DNA from: an uncultured Clostridia bacterium
Lineage (GTDB): Bacteria > Bacillota > Clostridia > Lachnospirales > Cellulosilyticaceae
Assembly (NCBI GenBank): GCA_937921505.1
Contig: CAKZUB010000044.1
Span: 62,001-126,000, forward strand
Direction: 5' to 3'
DNA length: 64,000 nt
Below, one piece after another: positions 36,783 through 46,444 of this stretch. Below the pieces are notes generated by a model. The model did no database searches. It was not told where the DNA came from and worked only from the letters and a program-made list of their open reading frames with translations. Position 1 is the stretch's first letter. The number at the start of each line of letters is the position of its first letter. The translations under genes and the position numbers were made by a program.

Positions 36783-36830
36783 AGATTATACGATCTCTAT
36801 GTTTTATATGCTTTAAAGATCGTATAATCT
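36783..36830 (-). terminator. Strong intercistronic hairpin, importer 3
   Basis: AGATTATACGATCT and AGATCGTATAATCT are perfect 14-bp arms around a 20-base loop, between the binding-protein stop and the permease start. On the minus strand it is followed by only TTTT, so it may be a weak terminator or an RNA-stabilising stem for the binding-protein message. Confidence 0.7.
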
Positions 36831-36842
36831 ATATTTTGCTAT

Positions 36843-38213
36843 TTAATTTGTATTTCTATCTATTTCATCTTGTATTTCCTTCGCACCCTCTTCTGGTGAA
36901 TTTCCTAGAAGCACGCCTACTAAGGAATTTCTCGTCCTATCTTGCATAGAGGCTAAGCTATCATACGCAAAAGCATCTTTTCCAGGTACTTTAATCTGGG
37001 TTGCATAACTAATAACTTCAACAAATAAAGGATCTAACTGCGCACCATCAATCTCTACATCAGCTCTTGAAGATGCTCTTTTTACATTATATACAAATTT
37101 TTCTTGCATTTCTTTAGAAGTAAGGAACTTCGCAAAGGCAATCATTGCTTCTTTTTCAGCTCCTTCAACTTTTCCATTTAAAACTAAATTATCTTGGAAT
37201 ATGATATTATCACCTTCAAATTGCTCATACCCTTCTACTACAGGAAATAAGAAAGTTTTTATTTTCCCATCTACTGGTGTTCCAGCAATTTCACTAATAA
37301 GCCATGAACCATTAAAAACCATAGCCGTTTTTCCAGCAAAGAAGTTAGCTTTTTCACTATTATAGTCTAAGCCTTCTAAATTTGCTTCAAAAGCTCCCAT
37401 ATCTTTAAGGTCTTTTAACATTTGTATTGACTTCACTACATCAGCATCTGTCCACTTTGCTGTTCTTGCAGCCAAGTCTTTGGCTTTTTGTACGCCCGCT
37501 GTTTTATAAAGCAGTGGATTATGTATATGTCCTATACGCCAAGTATCTTTGGCTCCTGCTCCAATAGGTACAATATTAGCGTCTCTTAATTTTTTAATAA
37601 CTTCTAAAAGTTCTCCGTAAGTTTTTGGTTCTTGTTGGATACCTGCTTTTTCAAATAATTCTGTATTATAATAAAATACTTCATAGTTAACACCTACTGG
37701 CAAGAAATATTTGCCTGGTACACTTGGATCTGTTCCATCTTCAAATACGCCTCCAATGAAACCATCTGACCACTCTTTATCTGCTTGTATAACTTCCGTT
37801 AAATCAAGTAACAATCCGTTTTTTGCATATTCTTGAAAAGTATTTGCCTGAAAAATATGTGGTGCTGACCCTGTAGCAACGTCTGCCTTTAATTTATTCA
37901 TATAAGCTGCTTCTTCGTTAATGGATTCATCTACAACTATAATATTTGGATTACGCTTCATAAATTCTTCTATGACTTCTTTTTGGAATGGTGCTGCCCC
38001 ATCTGTTCCAGACCACCTTGTCATAATTCTAATTTCTACTTTTTCATCAGTTGTATCTTTCTTCTCCTCTTTGCTACTTGCCTGTGGTTTGTTTTCTGCT
38101 GCCTGATTACTTGTTTGTGCCTTCCCTTGACATCCTGTAAGCGCTAGCGCTGTTACCATTAGAGTTGCTAGTGTAGTATGTGTGATCTTTTTTAATAGTT
38201 TACTCATTTTCAT
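36843..38213 (-). CDS. Extracellular sugar-binding lipoprotein of importer 3
   Basis: A 456-residue CUT1 binding protein with a lipoprotein signal (lipobox ALTGC), a Gln/Ser/Lys-rich linker, then the binding domain (VEIRIMTRWSGTDGAAPF). It starts behind AGGGGG; the second Met is an alternative start. It is anchored outside the membrane, and by its co-transcribed GH29 fucosidase it probably binds a fucose-containing oligosaccharide. The two-component genes lie upstream on the same strand. Confidence 0.92.
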   Translation of the reverse strand: MKMSKLLKKITHTTLATLMVTALALTGCQGKAQTSNQAAENKPQASSKEEKKDTTDEKVEIRIMTRWSGTDGAAPFQKEVIEEFMKRNPNIIVVDESINEEAAYMNKLKADVATGSAPHIFQANTFQEYAKNGLLLDLTEVIQADKEWSDGFIGGVFEDGTDPSVPGKYFLPVGVNYEVFYYNTELFEKAGIQQEPKTYGELLEVIKKLRDANIVPIGAGAKDTWRIGHIHNPLLYKTAGVQKAKDLAARTAKWTDADVVKSIQMLKDLKDMGAFEANLEGLDYNSEKANFFAGKTAMVFNGSWLISEIAGTPVDGKIKTFLFPVVEGYEQFEGDNIIFQDNLVLNGKVEGAEKEAMIAFAKFLTSKEMQEKFVYNVKRASSRADVEIDGAQLDPLFVEVISYATQIKVPGKDAFAYDSLASMQDRTRNSLVGVLLGNSPEEGAKEIQDEIDRNTN

Positions 38214-38367
38214 TCGACCCCCTGGTTTTATAAAATATTTGCTCTCTTACAACTCCATTTTATATCTTTGTGCTTGACTTATTGAATGGATAAAAAGGTC
38301 TTAACATGTATAATTTTATCCATTATGCATAAATCCCCCAGCTACTTTTATCTATTTATAGTTATTT

Positions 38368-39975
38368 TTATTGATTAGTCTTATATTCTATATATTTGGA
38401 TGGAGAAGTTCCAAATCTTTTTTTAAATAATCTGCTAAAATAAAAAGGATCACTAAAACCTATCTTTTGCGCAAGTATATTTACTTGAATGTTTGGATAT
38501 TTTTCAACTAGTTCAACTGCTTTTTGCATGCGGTATTCTGTAATATACTCAACCACTGTTTGATTACATTCTTTTTTAAAAATCTTGCTTAAGTAGTTTG
38601 GGGAAATATAGATATTTGAAGCAATCTCATCTAGCGCTAATGCATATCTTGCGTAATTATTTTTTATATATTCTTGTGCATCTCCTACCATCCTCGCCGC
38701 TTTAGATTCTGTTTTTGCATTACTTAAAGCTAATAAGCTTGTACAGTAAAATTTGACTTTATCTTGCAGCTCAGAGACTGTTTCACTTTGAATGATTTCA
38801 TTTTTTGCTTGTTCATAAAGCTGTATAATATTTTCCTTTAGTTCTTCATCTTGCGGGATAGCATTTACAACATATGTTATAAATTCAATAAACTTTATAT
38901 TGACTATTTCCCGGTCTATTTTATAAGTCATTACCCTCTCAACCAAGCTATCTATTACATTATTCAATAATGTAATATCACCTGTTTTACAAGCAAGCAA
39001 AATTTTCTCTTGATCTACGCTTAAGTGCGGATAAGCCATACTCTTTTTTGATGCTTTCTCCCAATTTACAACACTCATCCCCGTATAGAATTTTTCACCT
39101 AGAGCTTGTATAGTATGCCTATATTCTGTATAAATCATATTAAGTTTTGTAAAAGCATTGGATATGGCTATAGTGCTATCTAAATTAACATATTTTCTAA
39201 CTGCTTCTATGACTCTATTACACGCGTTACAAATGCTATCAATACTTTGATTATCACGCGATATAATGCTTACCACATGATAGTCATCCGTAACAAATAC
39301 TATACAAGTGTCATGTGTCATTAAAATCTCTTGCGCGATATTACAAGCAGCATAAGCCCATAAGTACTGTTCTGTTTTTTCAGGAAACAACGTAGATAAC
39401 TTACTTATTTCCATTGTAATAATATACTTTTCATTTTTGCTAAAAGAGACTTTATTTTTTTCAGCAAGCTTTAATATTTTATTTTCATGATGCAATGCTT
39501 TAGAGTAAATAAGACTGTTTAAAAACTCATTTTTCTTACTCAATCTATAGTGATATGCACTTACTTTTAACTCATTTATATATATATCTTGCGCCATGAG
39601 CCTTGTGAGTTCATCAGTTATATTAGTCATCACCTGAGTAAGTTCGCCCGCATCTATCGGCTTTAAAAGATAGGCATAAACCCCTATTCCAATAGCTTTT
39701 TGCGCATATGCAAATTCTCCATATCCCGTTAGTATGACAATTCTTAGTTTAGGATATTTATCTCTCAAACCCTGAGCCAAATCAATGCCATTAATAAAAG
39801 GAATATTGATGTCGATGAGTATAATATCTGGCTTAAATTTTTCTACTACCTCTATTGCCTCTTGTCCATCTTCTGCTTGTGCTACAATTTCTATATTGAT
39901 TGCTTGCCAGTCAACAGAATTGCTGATTAATTCTCTAATTAAATATTCATCATCGACAATAACTAATTTAAACAT
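38368..39975 (-). CDS. YesN-type response regulator of importer 3
   Basis: A 535-residue regulator. The receiver carries D8/D9, D55 (LIDINIPF) and the Lys of YLLKPI, and the C-terminal AraC domain ends in YFSRLFKKRFGTSPSKYIE. A long linker region lies between. It is encoded 25 bases after its kinase and directly upstream of importer 3, which it should activate. The start follows AGGGGGAG. Confidence 0.92.
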   Translation of the reverse strand: MFKLVIVDDEYLIRELISNSVDWQAINIEIVAQAEDGQEAIEVVEKFKPDIILIDINIPFINGIDLAQGLRDKYPKLRIVILTGYGEFAYAQKAIGIGVYAYLLKPIDAGELTQVMTNITDELTRLMAQDIYINELKVSAYHYRLSKKNEFLNSLIYSKALHHENKILKLAEKNKVSFSKNEKYIITMEISKLSTLFPEKTEQYLWAYAACNIAQEILMTHDTCIVFVTDDYHVVSIISRDNQSIDSICNACNRVIEAVRKYVNLDSTIAISNAFTKLNMIYTEYRHTIQALGEKFYTGMSVVNWEKASKKSMAYPHLSVDQEKILLACKTGDITLLNNVIDSLVERVMTYKIDREIVNIKFIEFITYVVNAIPQDEELKENIIQLYEQAKNEIIQSETVSELQDKVKFYCTSLLALSNAKTESKAARMVGDAQEYIKNNYARYALALDEIASNIYISPNYLSKIFKKECNQTVVEYITEYRMQKAVELVEKYPNIQVNILAQKIGFSDPFYFSRLFKKRFGTSPSKYIEYKTNQ

Positions 39976-40000
39976 GATCTCCCCCTATACCCTTTTTATC

Positions 40001-41806
40001 TTATGCTTCATCGTTCTCACTCTCACGCTGTATACATTTAGGCAAAGTAATATCAACTGTTGTTCCTTCATCTTCTTTACTATCAATGCTAAGTCCATAA
40101 TCTTTTCCAAAATACAGTTTAATTCTCTCATTAACACTCCATAGCCCATAACTCTTTTTATTTGAACCCAGGCACATCGCACTCTTTAACTGCTCATATG
40201 CCATACCTATCCCGTTATCTATAACTGATATAATAATAAAGTTCTTTTGAATACTTCCTTTAATTTTCAATAGGCCATTTGTCTTACGATGTTTTAGTCC
40301 ATGGTATATAGCATTTTCCACGAGTGGCTGTATGGATAGCTTAACAATAGGATAATCATAAATAGCTTCGTCTACGTCTATTATAAACTCAAACTTACCC
40401 GAGTATCTAATCCCTTGAATATACATATAGTTTTGAATCATTTCAAGCTCTTCTTTTATGGTCACAATGTTTTTCCCTTGACTTAAAACTTTTCTATAGA
40501 ACATCGCTATTGATTTAGCCATTAAAAAAATATCTTCATTTCTTCCTAGTTGACTCAGTGCACAGACACTATCTAGTGTATTATATAAAAAGTGAGGATT
40601 TATTTGAGATTGTAAAGCCCCAAGCTCTAAATTTCTCTTATTTTTTTGTTCAACATATATTTGTTGCATCATATAAGACATCTTAGTAACCATCTCGTTA
40701 AATGTTTTTGATAAGTAACCTACTTCATCTTGGGAGCTGATCTCAACAGCTACTTCCAGGTCTCCTTCTGATACACTCTGCATGGTATCCGCTAATATAC
40801 TAATAGGCCTTGATATAGACTTCGCAATAAGTGTAGCTATAACCACTGATATAATCATACAGCCTAAACCCGTATATAAGATAAGTAATGTATTCTTATT
40901 TTTATCTGCTGTTAATTCTTTAATAGGATAAAGCCCTACCACTTGCCAGTTTAGTTTCTTAAACTGATTAGGTACTACCAGTACTTTGGTTCCGTCTATA
41001 GTATAAATCTCTCCTTGATTATCAGTCGAGGTAGCTATGTACTTATAGTACGGCTTTTGTGTTATATCTTGATAGAGCATATCATAATCATTTGAAGCAA
41101 TAACAATTCCTTTCTCATCTACTATGAATTGTTGTTCCCTATCGCTTAAATTATTAGATGTAATAAATAACTTAGCAAGTTCTGTTTGACTAATATTCAT
41201 TTGAACTGTCCCTATTATCTCTGCTGTGCCTCCGTCTATAACTGCCCTAAAGAGCGAAAAAGAATCTATTTCAGGCATGTTAATATAATAATCTACTTTG
41301 TGAATATTTTTCCATATGACTTGTCCATGCTTATTCCAGAGGTCTTGATTAAAAGTCTTATAAAAATCAGACTCTTTGTTTATCTTATTGCTATCCACAC
41401 TAGTAGAAGATATCATTTTGCCATCTACAGTACGTAAAGTAATAGAGCTAATGACTTCATTAAGATCCACTACATAATCTAAATAGGTCTGTGTAAGCCT
41501 TGAGTCTTCATGCCATTTAGTAGAATAACTGTTCTTATATTTTTTTAAAGTTTGTTGGACATCACTATTAATTACAACTAGTTTTGTTATTTGCTCACTA
41601 TACACCACCAAATTCTCAAGGGAATATGCCATCAGGTTTAAGTTTGCTTGAGTATCTTTTATAGTTTTGTCTACTATTAGCCGAGATGAAATAATATTCC
41701 CTAAAACAGTGAGTACTAATAGAGGAATGATAATAACCACCGTGTTTGCATACCATATTTTTTTAAAAATAGATAGTTTATTAACCCACTTTTTAAATTT
41801 AGTCAT
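40001..41806 (-). CDS. YesM-type sensor histidine kinase of importer 3
   Basis: A 601-residue sensor kinase. Membrane segments lie at about 20-41 and 305-328 around an extracytoplasmic dCache-like sensor (DSFSLFRAVI, EQQFIVDEKG), followed by HAMP, the phosphoacceptor H405 in SQINPHFLYNT, and an HATPase domain (LVENAIYHG, DNGIGMA). It is followed by its regulator on the same strand. By family it senses an outside sugar and controls importer 3 and the fucosidase. Confidence 0.92.
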   Translation of the reverse strand: MTKFKKWVNKLSIFKKIWYANTVVIIIPLLVLTVLGNIISSRLIVDKTIKDTQANLNLMAYSLENLVVYSEQITKLVVINSDVQQTLKKYKNSYSTKWHEDSRLTQTYLDYVVDLNEVISSITLRTVDGKMISSTSVDSNKINKESDFYKTFNQDLWNKHGQVIWKNIHKVDYYINMPEIDSFSLFRAVIDGGTAEIIGTVQMNISQTELAKLFITSNNLSDREQQFIVDEKGIVIASNDYDMLYQDITQKPYYKYIATSTDNQGEIYTIDGTKVLVVPNQFKKLNWQVVGLYPIKELTADKNKNTLLILYTGLGCMIISVVIATLIAKSISRPISILADTMQSVSEGDLEVAVEISSQDEVGYLSKTFNEMVTKMSYMMQQIYVEQKNKRNLELGALQSQINPHFLYNTLDSVCALSQLGRNEDIFLMAKSIAMFYRKVLSQGKNIVTIKEELEMIQNYMYIQGIRYSGKFEFIIDVDEAIYDYPIVKLSIQPLVENAIYHGLKHRKTNGLLKIKGSIQKNFIIISVIDNGIGMAYEQLKSAMCLGSNKKSYGLWSVNERIKLYFGKDYGLSIDSKEDEGTTVDITLPKCIQRESENDEA

Positions 41807-41898
41807 ATTGTAAGCCCCTTTTTCACCTTGCTATTATTTTAAATTACTTTAATTATTACATATATAACTATAAATAGGTAGCTCTCATAATAGGAAAA

Positions 41899-41940
41899 TT
41901 GCCCCACCATTAAGCCATTGGCCTAAACATAGTAGGGCAA
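41899..41940 (-). terminator. Hairpin at the end of the importer 4 operon
   Basis: TTGCCC and GGGCAA arms surround a 30-base internal region, followed on the minus strand by ATTTTCC. A 20-bp palindrome (ATAAGAATTT / AAATTCTTAT) immediately precedes it at 41941-41960 and includes the stop codon of the decarboxylase-like gene. Together they probably end the operon. Confidence 0.55.
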
Positions 41941-41956
41941 ATAAGAATTTAAATTC

Positions 41957-43042
41957 TTATAAAATATTATATTTATTAAGTTGTTTTATTATTTCTTCTC
42001 TGTCTTCTTCTTTTATAATTATGTCCCAGTGTAAAATCCCTTGCGTTGTCCCTATTTGTTCTTTAACGACTTCTATACAATGGGGACCATCCCATAATTG
42101 TATCCCTTTATTAGCGCTATGAATTTTTTGATATACTTCTGGCCATTCTGATTGAGGCGCAGCCCCCGCTCCAGGCACCCATTGTACTGCATTTAATTTC
42201 TTTATTGCCAGTATATCATCTAGATGGTTAAGCTGACCTGGTCCATCTAAATGATAAATAGTATTTGGGATTTTTTCTGTTTGTGCAATTAATTCATCTT
42301 TCGCAAATTCAACAAACATTTCATTACTAATCATAAATGCAAAATCACATTGGATAACATAAGATGGTATTTCACTATATATTTTAGACCAATCTGAATA
42401 GCCTTTGGCATATGGTTTTAACACAGCATTAATTTCATTATAGTATCTTATCCATAAATCATGTATTTCCCATATAAGTCTTTTAACCTCTTCAGGTTCA
42501 TCATATAAATCCATCAGCAAGTTATCTGTTGATCTAAATATGGCAAGTACATCAAGTATCCCCCCTAGATCCACCATCCCCATTATAACTTGCCCCTTAA
42601 AATACTCATTAGCAGCTTTGTAAATTTCTTTAATGCGTTTAAACCATATATTGTTTTCATCGTATGTAAAGTGCAAATCCTTAAGCTCTTTTATTTCATC
42701 ACAAGCAAACCAAATATGCCCTGTTGAATTATCTGGCTTAGCACCCAAAAATGCAGCTAACACCCCTGGCCCAAAACAATCCATGTTAAAGTATGGAAAA
42801 GCATCTCCAAAATATTCATTTTTTGATAACTCATAGTCTATGGCCTCAATAAGATCAGATATAGGAATAGATAAATCCAAACAGGTTTGTTGGGATAAAA
42901 GCGGCACTTTAGGCTTTTCTCCCTTACCCCCTTCTTTTCTTATGATAATAGGTATAATAGGTCGCTCAAGCTCTCCCTTCCACCATTTTCCGTATACTTC
43001 TTTTATATGTTCCCATCTTTTTTCATCAAAAGCTATTCTCAT
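41957..43042 (-). CDS. Uroporphyrinogen decarboxylase-superfamily protein in a sugar operon
   Basis: A 361-residue protein with the UroD/MtaA TIM-barrel pattern: MDLYDEPEEVKRLI, then a long helical region, and HLDGPGQLNHLDDI with a later WDGPHCIE near the C-terminus. Members of this superfamily decarboxylate uroporphyrinogen or transfer methyl groups to cobalamin. No haem or corrinoid genes are near, and the gene is last in an importer operon, 23 bases after the MalG-like permease gene, so a role in sugar or methoxy-compound use is likelier. The activity is unknown. It starts behind AAGGAGG. Confidence 0.75.
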   Translation of the reverse strand: MRIAFDEKRWEHIKEVYGKWWKGELERPIIPIIIRKEGGKGEKPKVPLLSQQTCLDLSIPISDLIEAIDYELSKNEYFGDAFPYFNMDCFGPGVLAAFLGAKPDNSTGHIWFACDEIKELKDLHFTYDENNIWFKRIKEIYKAANEYFKGQVIMGMVDLGGILDVLAIFRSTDNLLMDLYDEPEEVKRLIWEIHDLWIRYYNEINAVLKPYAKGYSDWSKIYSEIPSYVIQCDFAFMISNEMFVEFAKDELIAQTEKIPNTIYHLDGPGQLNHLDDILAIKKLNAVQWVPGAGAAPQSEWPEVYQKIHSANKGIQLWDGPHCIEVVKEQIGTTQGILHWDIIIKEEDREEIIKQLNKYNIL

Positions 43043-43065
43043 CTTGTAGCCTCCTTCTCTAATAC

Positions 43066-43947
43066 TTATTCTTTAACCGCCCCTGCTACTATGCCTGCAA
43101 ATATATATTTTTGAAATATGATATAAATAAGAATTGTTGGAATCATAACAACGACTATAGCGGCACTTAAATATTCCCATGCACCAAACTGTGAGCTACT
43201 AAAAGCCATTAAAGTGGTCGTCACTGTACGAAGCTTAGAAGACGGCATATATAAATAAGGAATATACATATCATTCATAACTTCTACCGCTTTTATAATA
43301 GCAAGGGTTGCTGTAGCTGGTTTTAATAGCGGAAATATAATTTTATAAAATATTTGAAAGTATGATGCCCCATCTATCATGGCACTTTCATCTACAGACA
43401 CAGGTATCTTATCTATAAACTGCATATAAATATAAAGCTGCATTAAATCAGTAGCCGCATAAATAATAATGGGGGCCCATATTGTATTATATGCTCCTAT
43501 ACCGCTTATAATAGAAAAACGTGCTATTTCACAAATTTGTCCAGGAATGACCATCCCTAATGCAAATAATGCAATGAGTACTTTTTTAAACTTGAAATCA
43601 AAGCGGCTTAAACAATAAGTAGTCATAGTCCCCACAATACTATTTACTAAAACACTAATTGCAACTAAGAAAAATGAGTTTTTAAACCCTAATAATATCT
43701 TCCCTTCAGTAAATACAATTTTATAATTTTCTAAGTATACATTTACCAGTGAAGGGGCTTTAAGCGGAAAATCATTACCTATTTGTGGTGCTGTTTTAAA
43801 AGATGCAAATACAACAACCAACATTGGTAAAAATACAATGACCATAACGCCTATCATAATCATATAAATAAGGCATTGATCTAGTTTCAACTGAAGTGTT
43901 TTGAATCCCTTTCTATGCTCTGGCTTAATAAGAAGACTTGTCTGCAT
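43066..43947 (-). CDS. CUT1 sugar ABC transporter permease of importer 4, MalG-like
   Basis: A 293-residue permease with six membrane segments, the EAA loop ESAMIDGASYFQIF with IFPLL following, and the ending GIVAGAVKE. It starts two bases after the MalF-like gene, behind GGGGGAT, and precedes the UroD-like gene. It forms importer 4 with 43949-44833 and the lipoprotein at 44973-46313; no ATPase gene is present. Confidence 0.92.
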   Translation of the reverse strand: MQTSLLIKPEHRKGFKTLQLKLDQCLIYMIMIGVMVIVFLPMLVVVFASFKTAPQIGNDFPLKAPSLVNVYLENYKIVFTEGKILLGFKNSFFLVAISVLVNSIVGTMTTYCLSRFDFKFKKVLIALFALGMVIPGQICEIARFSIISGIGAYNTIWAPIIIYAATDLMQLYIYMQFIDKIPVSVDESAMIDGASYFQIFYKIIFPLLKPATATLAIIKAVEVMNDMYIPYLYMPSSKLRTVTTTLMAFSSSQFGAWEYLSAAIVVVMIPTILIYIIFQKYIFAGIVAGAVKE

Positions 43948-43948
43948 A

Positions 43949-44833
43949 TTATCGATCCCCCTTTAAGCCAAAAATATTTTTTTGTACCCAGTTAAAAACA
44001 ACAATCATCATAATCAATATAATACCCATTGTTGAAGCCATTCCAAAATTTTTATATTTAAAAGCCATGTGAATCGTACTAAGTGCAAAAGTGCTGCTTG
44101 CCGTCCCTGGACCTCCTTGTGTTATAACAAAAGGTATATCAAACACTTGCAAGGCTCCTCTTAGATTAAGGAACAGCATAAGCTCCATAACAATCTTGAT
44201 GCTTGGCAAAATAATATAAATTAGACGCTTAAAAGCACCAGCTCCATCTACGACTGCTGCTTCAATGATATCCTCTGGAATGGACTGTAAGGCAGCTAGA
44301 AATAAAATGATATGAAAACCTGAAAATCTCCAGAGTGATACGCTTACTAAGGAATAATTAACAATACGTGTGTTACTTAACCAGTTTTGTATTAAACCTT
44401 CTAGGCTAAGTACTCTTAAAACTTCATTTAGCGCACCGTTTATAGGGCTAAAGAAAAAGCTAAAAATATAGGCTACGGCTACTCCATTAATAATATAGGG
44501 CATAAAAACAACTGATTTAAAAAACTTCATTCCTCTTAGCTTGCTATTAAGCATAACCGCTATAATAACTTCTAGTGGAATAAATACTAGGTGGATACTG
44601 AAATATAACAAGTTGTTTTTTAAAGATACCCATGTTTCTTTAGAATTAAATATAAGGTTTTTATAATTTTTAAGTCCTATAAATTGCTGCACTTCACTAA
44701 ATCCATCCCAGCTAGTAAAACTTGTTTGTAAAAGTTTAATCGTTGGATAAACTACAAAAACCAATAGTAACAATACTGGAATAAATAAAAAAGTGATTAG
44801 GAGTATTTTTTTTTGCAGCTTTAAATCATTCAT
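43949..44833 (-). CDS. CUT1 sugar ABC transporter permease of importer 4, MalF-like
   Basis: A 294-residue permease. The N-terminal membrane segment and loop LLQTSFTSWDGFSEVQQFIG and the EAA loop EAAVVDGAGAFKRL with ILPS identify the MalF-like half of a CUT1 importer. It starts behind AAGGAGG, downstream of two hairpins that separate it from the binding-protein gene. Confidence 0.92.
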   Translation of the reverse strand: MNDLKLQKKILLITFLFIPVLLLLVFVVYPTIKLLQTSFTSWDGFSEVQQFIGLKNYKNLIFNSKETWVSLKNNLLYFSIHLVFIPLEVIIAVMLNSKLRGMKFFKSVVFMPYIINGVAVAYIFSFFFSPINGALNEVLRVLSLEGLIQNWLSNTRIVNYSLVSVSLWRFSGFHIILFLAALQSIPEDIIEAAVVDGAGAFKRLIYIILPSIKIVMELMLFLNLRGALQVFDIPFVITQGGPGTASSTFALSTIHMAFKYKNFGMASTMGIILIMMIVVFNWVQKNIFGLKGDR

Positions 44834-44878
44834 TGTTCTTCCTCCTTGCTCTTAATTTATTTAATGACAGCTAAACAA

Positions 44879-44963
44879 GAAAGTTTGATCCCTTGCCAGC
44901 AAGACAAACTTTCCTATTTCAAAATAAATGAGGTTAGCCTCTAATAAGCTACCTCACTTATTT
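44879..44963 (-). terminator. Two tandem hairpins between binding-protein and permease genes, importer 4
   Basis: One stem has arms GAAAGTTTG (44879-44887) and CAAACTTTC (44905-44913). The other pairs AATAAATGAGGTTAGC with GCTACCTCACTTATT, with mismatches (about 44922-44963). No T-tract follows, so they are more likely RNA-stabilising stems or weak terminators that favour the upstream binding-protein message. Confidence 0.55.
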
Positions 44964-44972
44964 AAATAGCAT

Positions 44973-46313
44973 CTATTTTGTTGTACTTTGTGCTTCCTGC
45001 CATGATTTATTTAGATTTTTCATTATCTCGTCTAAGTTTTTACCTGCCAACATATCTTGACCAATTCTTTTAACATCAAATTGTGTTGCTGCTTGTATGG
45101 TCTGGAATTTTTCATTACCACCATCATAAATTACTGGATTTACATCAATACCTTTAAATGCTTCTACTATACAAGCTTCACTACCCGCCTCAATAGATTT
45201 CATTGTAGAATTGACATTTGTTGCCTTAGTATATGCTTGATAATTAATAGGATCTGTTAAAAACCAATTGATAAATTCTTTAGCTGCGGCTTCATTCTCA
45301 CCACCCTTTGGTGTTCCTAAAAATGTATCTATCATAGTTACTGTATTTAATTTTTCATTAGCATCTTTTCTTACAGGTAATAAGAAAGTCCCTATGCTAT
45401 CACTATTATCTCCCATAGCCTTTTGTGCATCTGCTAAAAACCATTGTCCTGCACAAAGCATTGCACCTTTTGTACCAAACATTACCTTTACTTGATCAAA
45501 TCCCACCCCTAATGGGTCTGGTCCAAATACCTCCGCACGATAAAGCTGATCAATCATTTCATAAGACTTATAAAATGGTTTATCTGCTGTAAAAGGTTGT
45601 GGATCTCCTGCCATTGTGTTCCATAATGCACCGTCATTAGCTATTAAAGATGGCATAAATTCATTAAAAGGGTAAGTTGGCCAAGCGTCTTTTCCCCCCA
45701 TAAGGATCGGTATGTATTTGCCTCCTGCTTTTATGGTCTCTGCTACTTTTATAAATTCATCCCATGTTTTAGGTATATCTAGATTGTACTCTGCAAATAT
45801 CTCTTTGTTGTACCATACAAACTCATTAAAGGCTTGAGCTGGAAGTGCTACTATTTTACCATCAATTTTAAATGCTTCAGCATAAATATTATCTTTTGTA
45901 GCTGGCAAGTCAGATACATCAGCTAGAATAGAACCTAGTTCAGCTAACATATAAGGTTTTAATGGAATAATATCTGGCATTTCATCAGCAGTTTTTCTTA
46001 TTTTTAAAGCTTGCCTTAACTCATCTGGGTCTTTAGTATTTTCAATCTCAAGTGTCACATTAGGTTTAACCCTCTTATACTCTGCTACTACATCATAACC
46101 ATTTTTGGTAAAAATGTTATCCCATTGAAATAAAGTTAATGTGATTTCTTCATCTGTTGAAGCTTCAGCTGTTGAAACTTGGGCTGTTTTTTGGTTAATA
46201 TTCGAGGTTGTATTCGCGACTTCTGCTTTTTTACCACAACCTACGAAGCTAGCTGTCAAGACAGCAATAGAACAAATCAAGCTTAAGCCTTTAATTAATT
46301 TTGTTTTTTTCAT
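44973..46313 (-). CDS. Extracellular sugar-binding lipoprotein of importer 4
   Basis: A 446-residue CUT1 binding protein: a lipoprotein signal with lipobox SFVGC, a Thr/Ser/Ala-rich linker, then the binding domain (ITLTLFQWDNIFTKNGYD). It starts behind GGAGGG. The gene lies directly downstream of its response regulator gene, and the 130-base gap should hold the regulated promoter. Ligand unknown. Confidence 0.92.
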   Translation of the reverse strand: MKKTKLIKGLSLICSIAVLTASFVGCGKKAEVANTTSNINQKTAQVSTAEASTDEEITLTLFQWDNIFTKNGYDVVAEYKRVKPNVTLEIENTKDPDELRQALKIRKTADEMPDIIPLKPYMLAELGSILADVSDLPATKDNIYAEAFKIDGKIVALPAQAFNEFVWYNKEIFAEYNLDIPKTWDEFIKVAETIKAGGKYIPILMGGKDAWPTYPFNEFMPSLIANDGALWNTMAGDPQPFTADKPFYKSYEMIDQLYRAEVFGPDPLGVGFDQVKVMFGTKGAMLCAGQWFLADAQKAMGDNSDSIGTFLLPVRKDANEKLNTVTMIDTFLGTPKGGENEAAAKEFINWFLTDPINYQAYTKATNVNSTMKSIEAGSEACIVEAFKGIDVNPVIYDGGNEKFQTIQAATQFDVKRIGQDMLAGKNLDEIMKNLNKSWQEAQSTTK

Positions 46314-46444
46314 TTCAAACCCTCCATTTTAAATATAATTTATACACTAATTACTTTACTTTTACTTAATATAATTATATCTTTTGCACAAAACACTTGA
46401 AATGATATTTCTTTCGAATTGTTGATATTTTATTAACAGTGCTT

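Noticed and set aside
41957..43042. UroD-like gene as part of heme synthesis
   Set aside because: No other tetrapyrrole gene is near, and it is tightly joined to a sugar importer operon.
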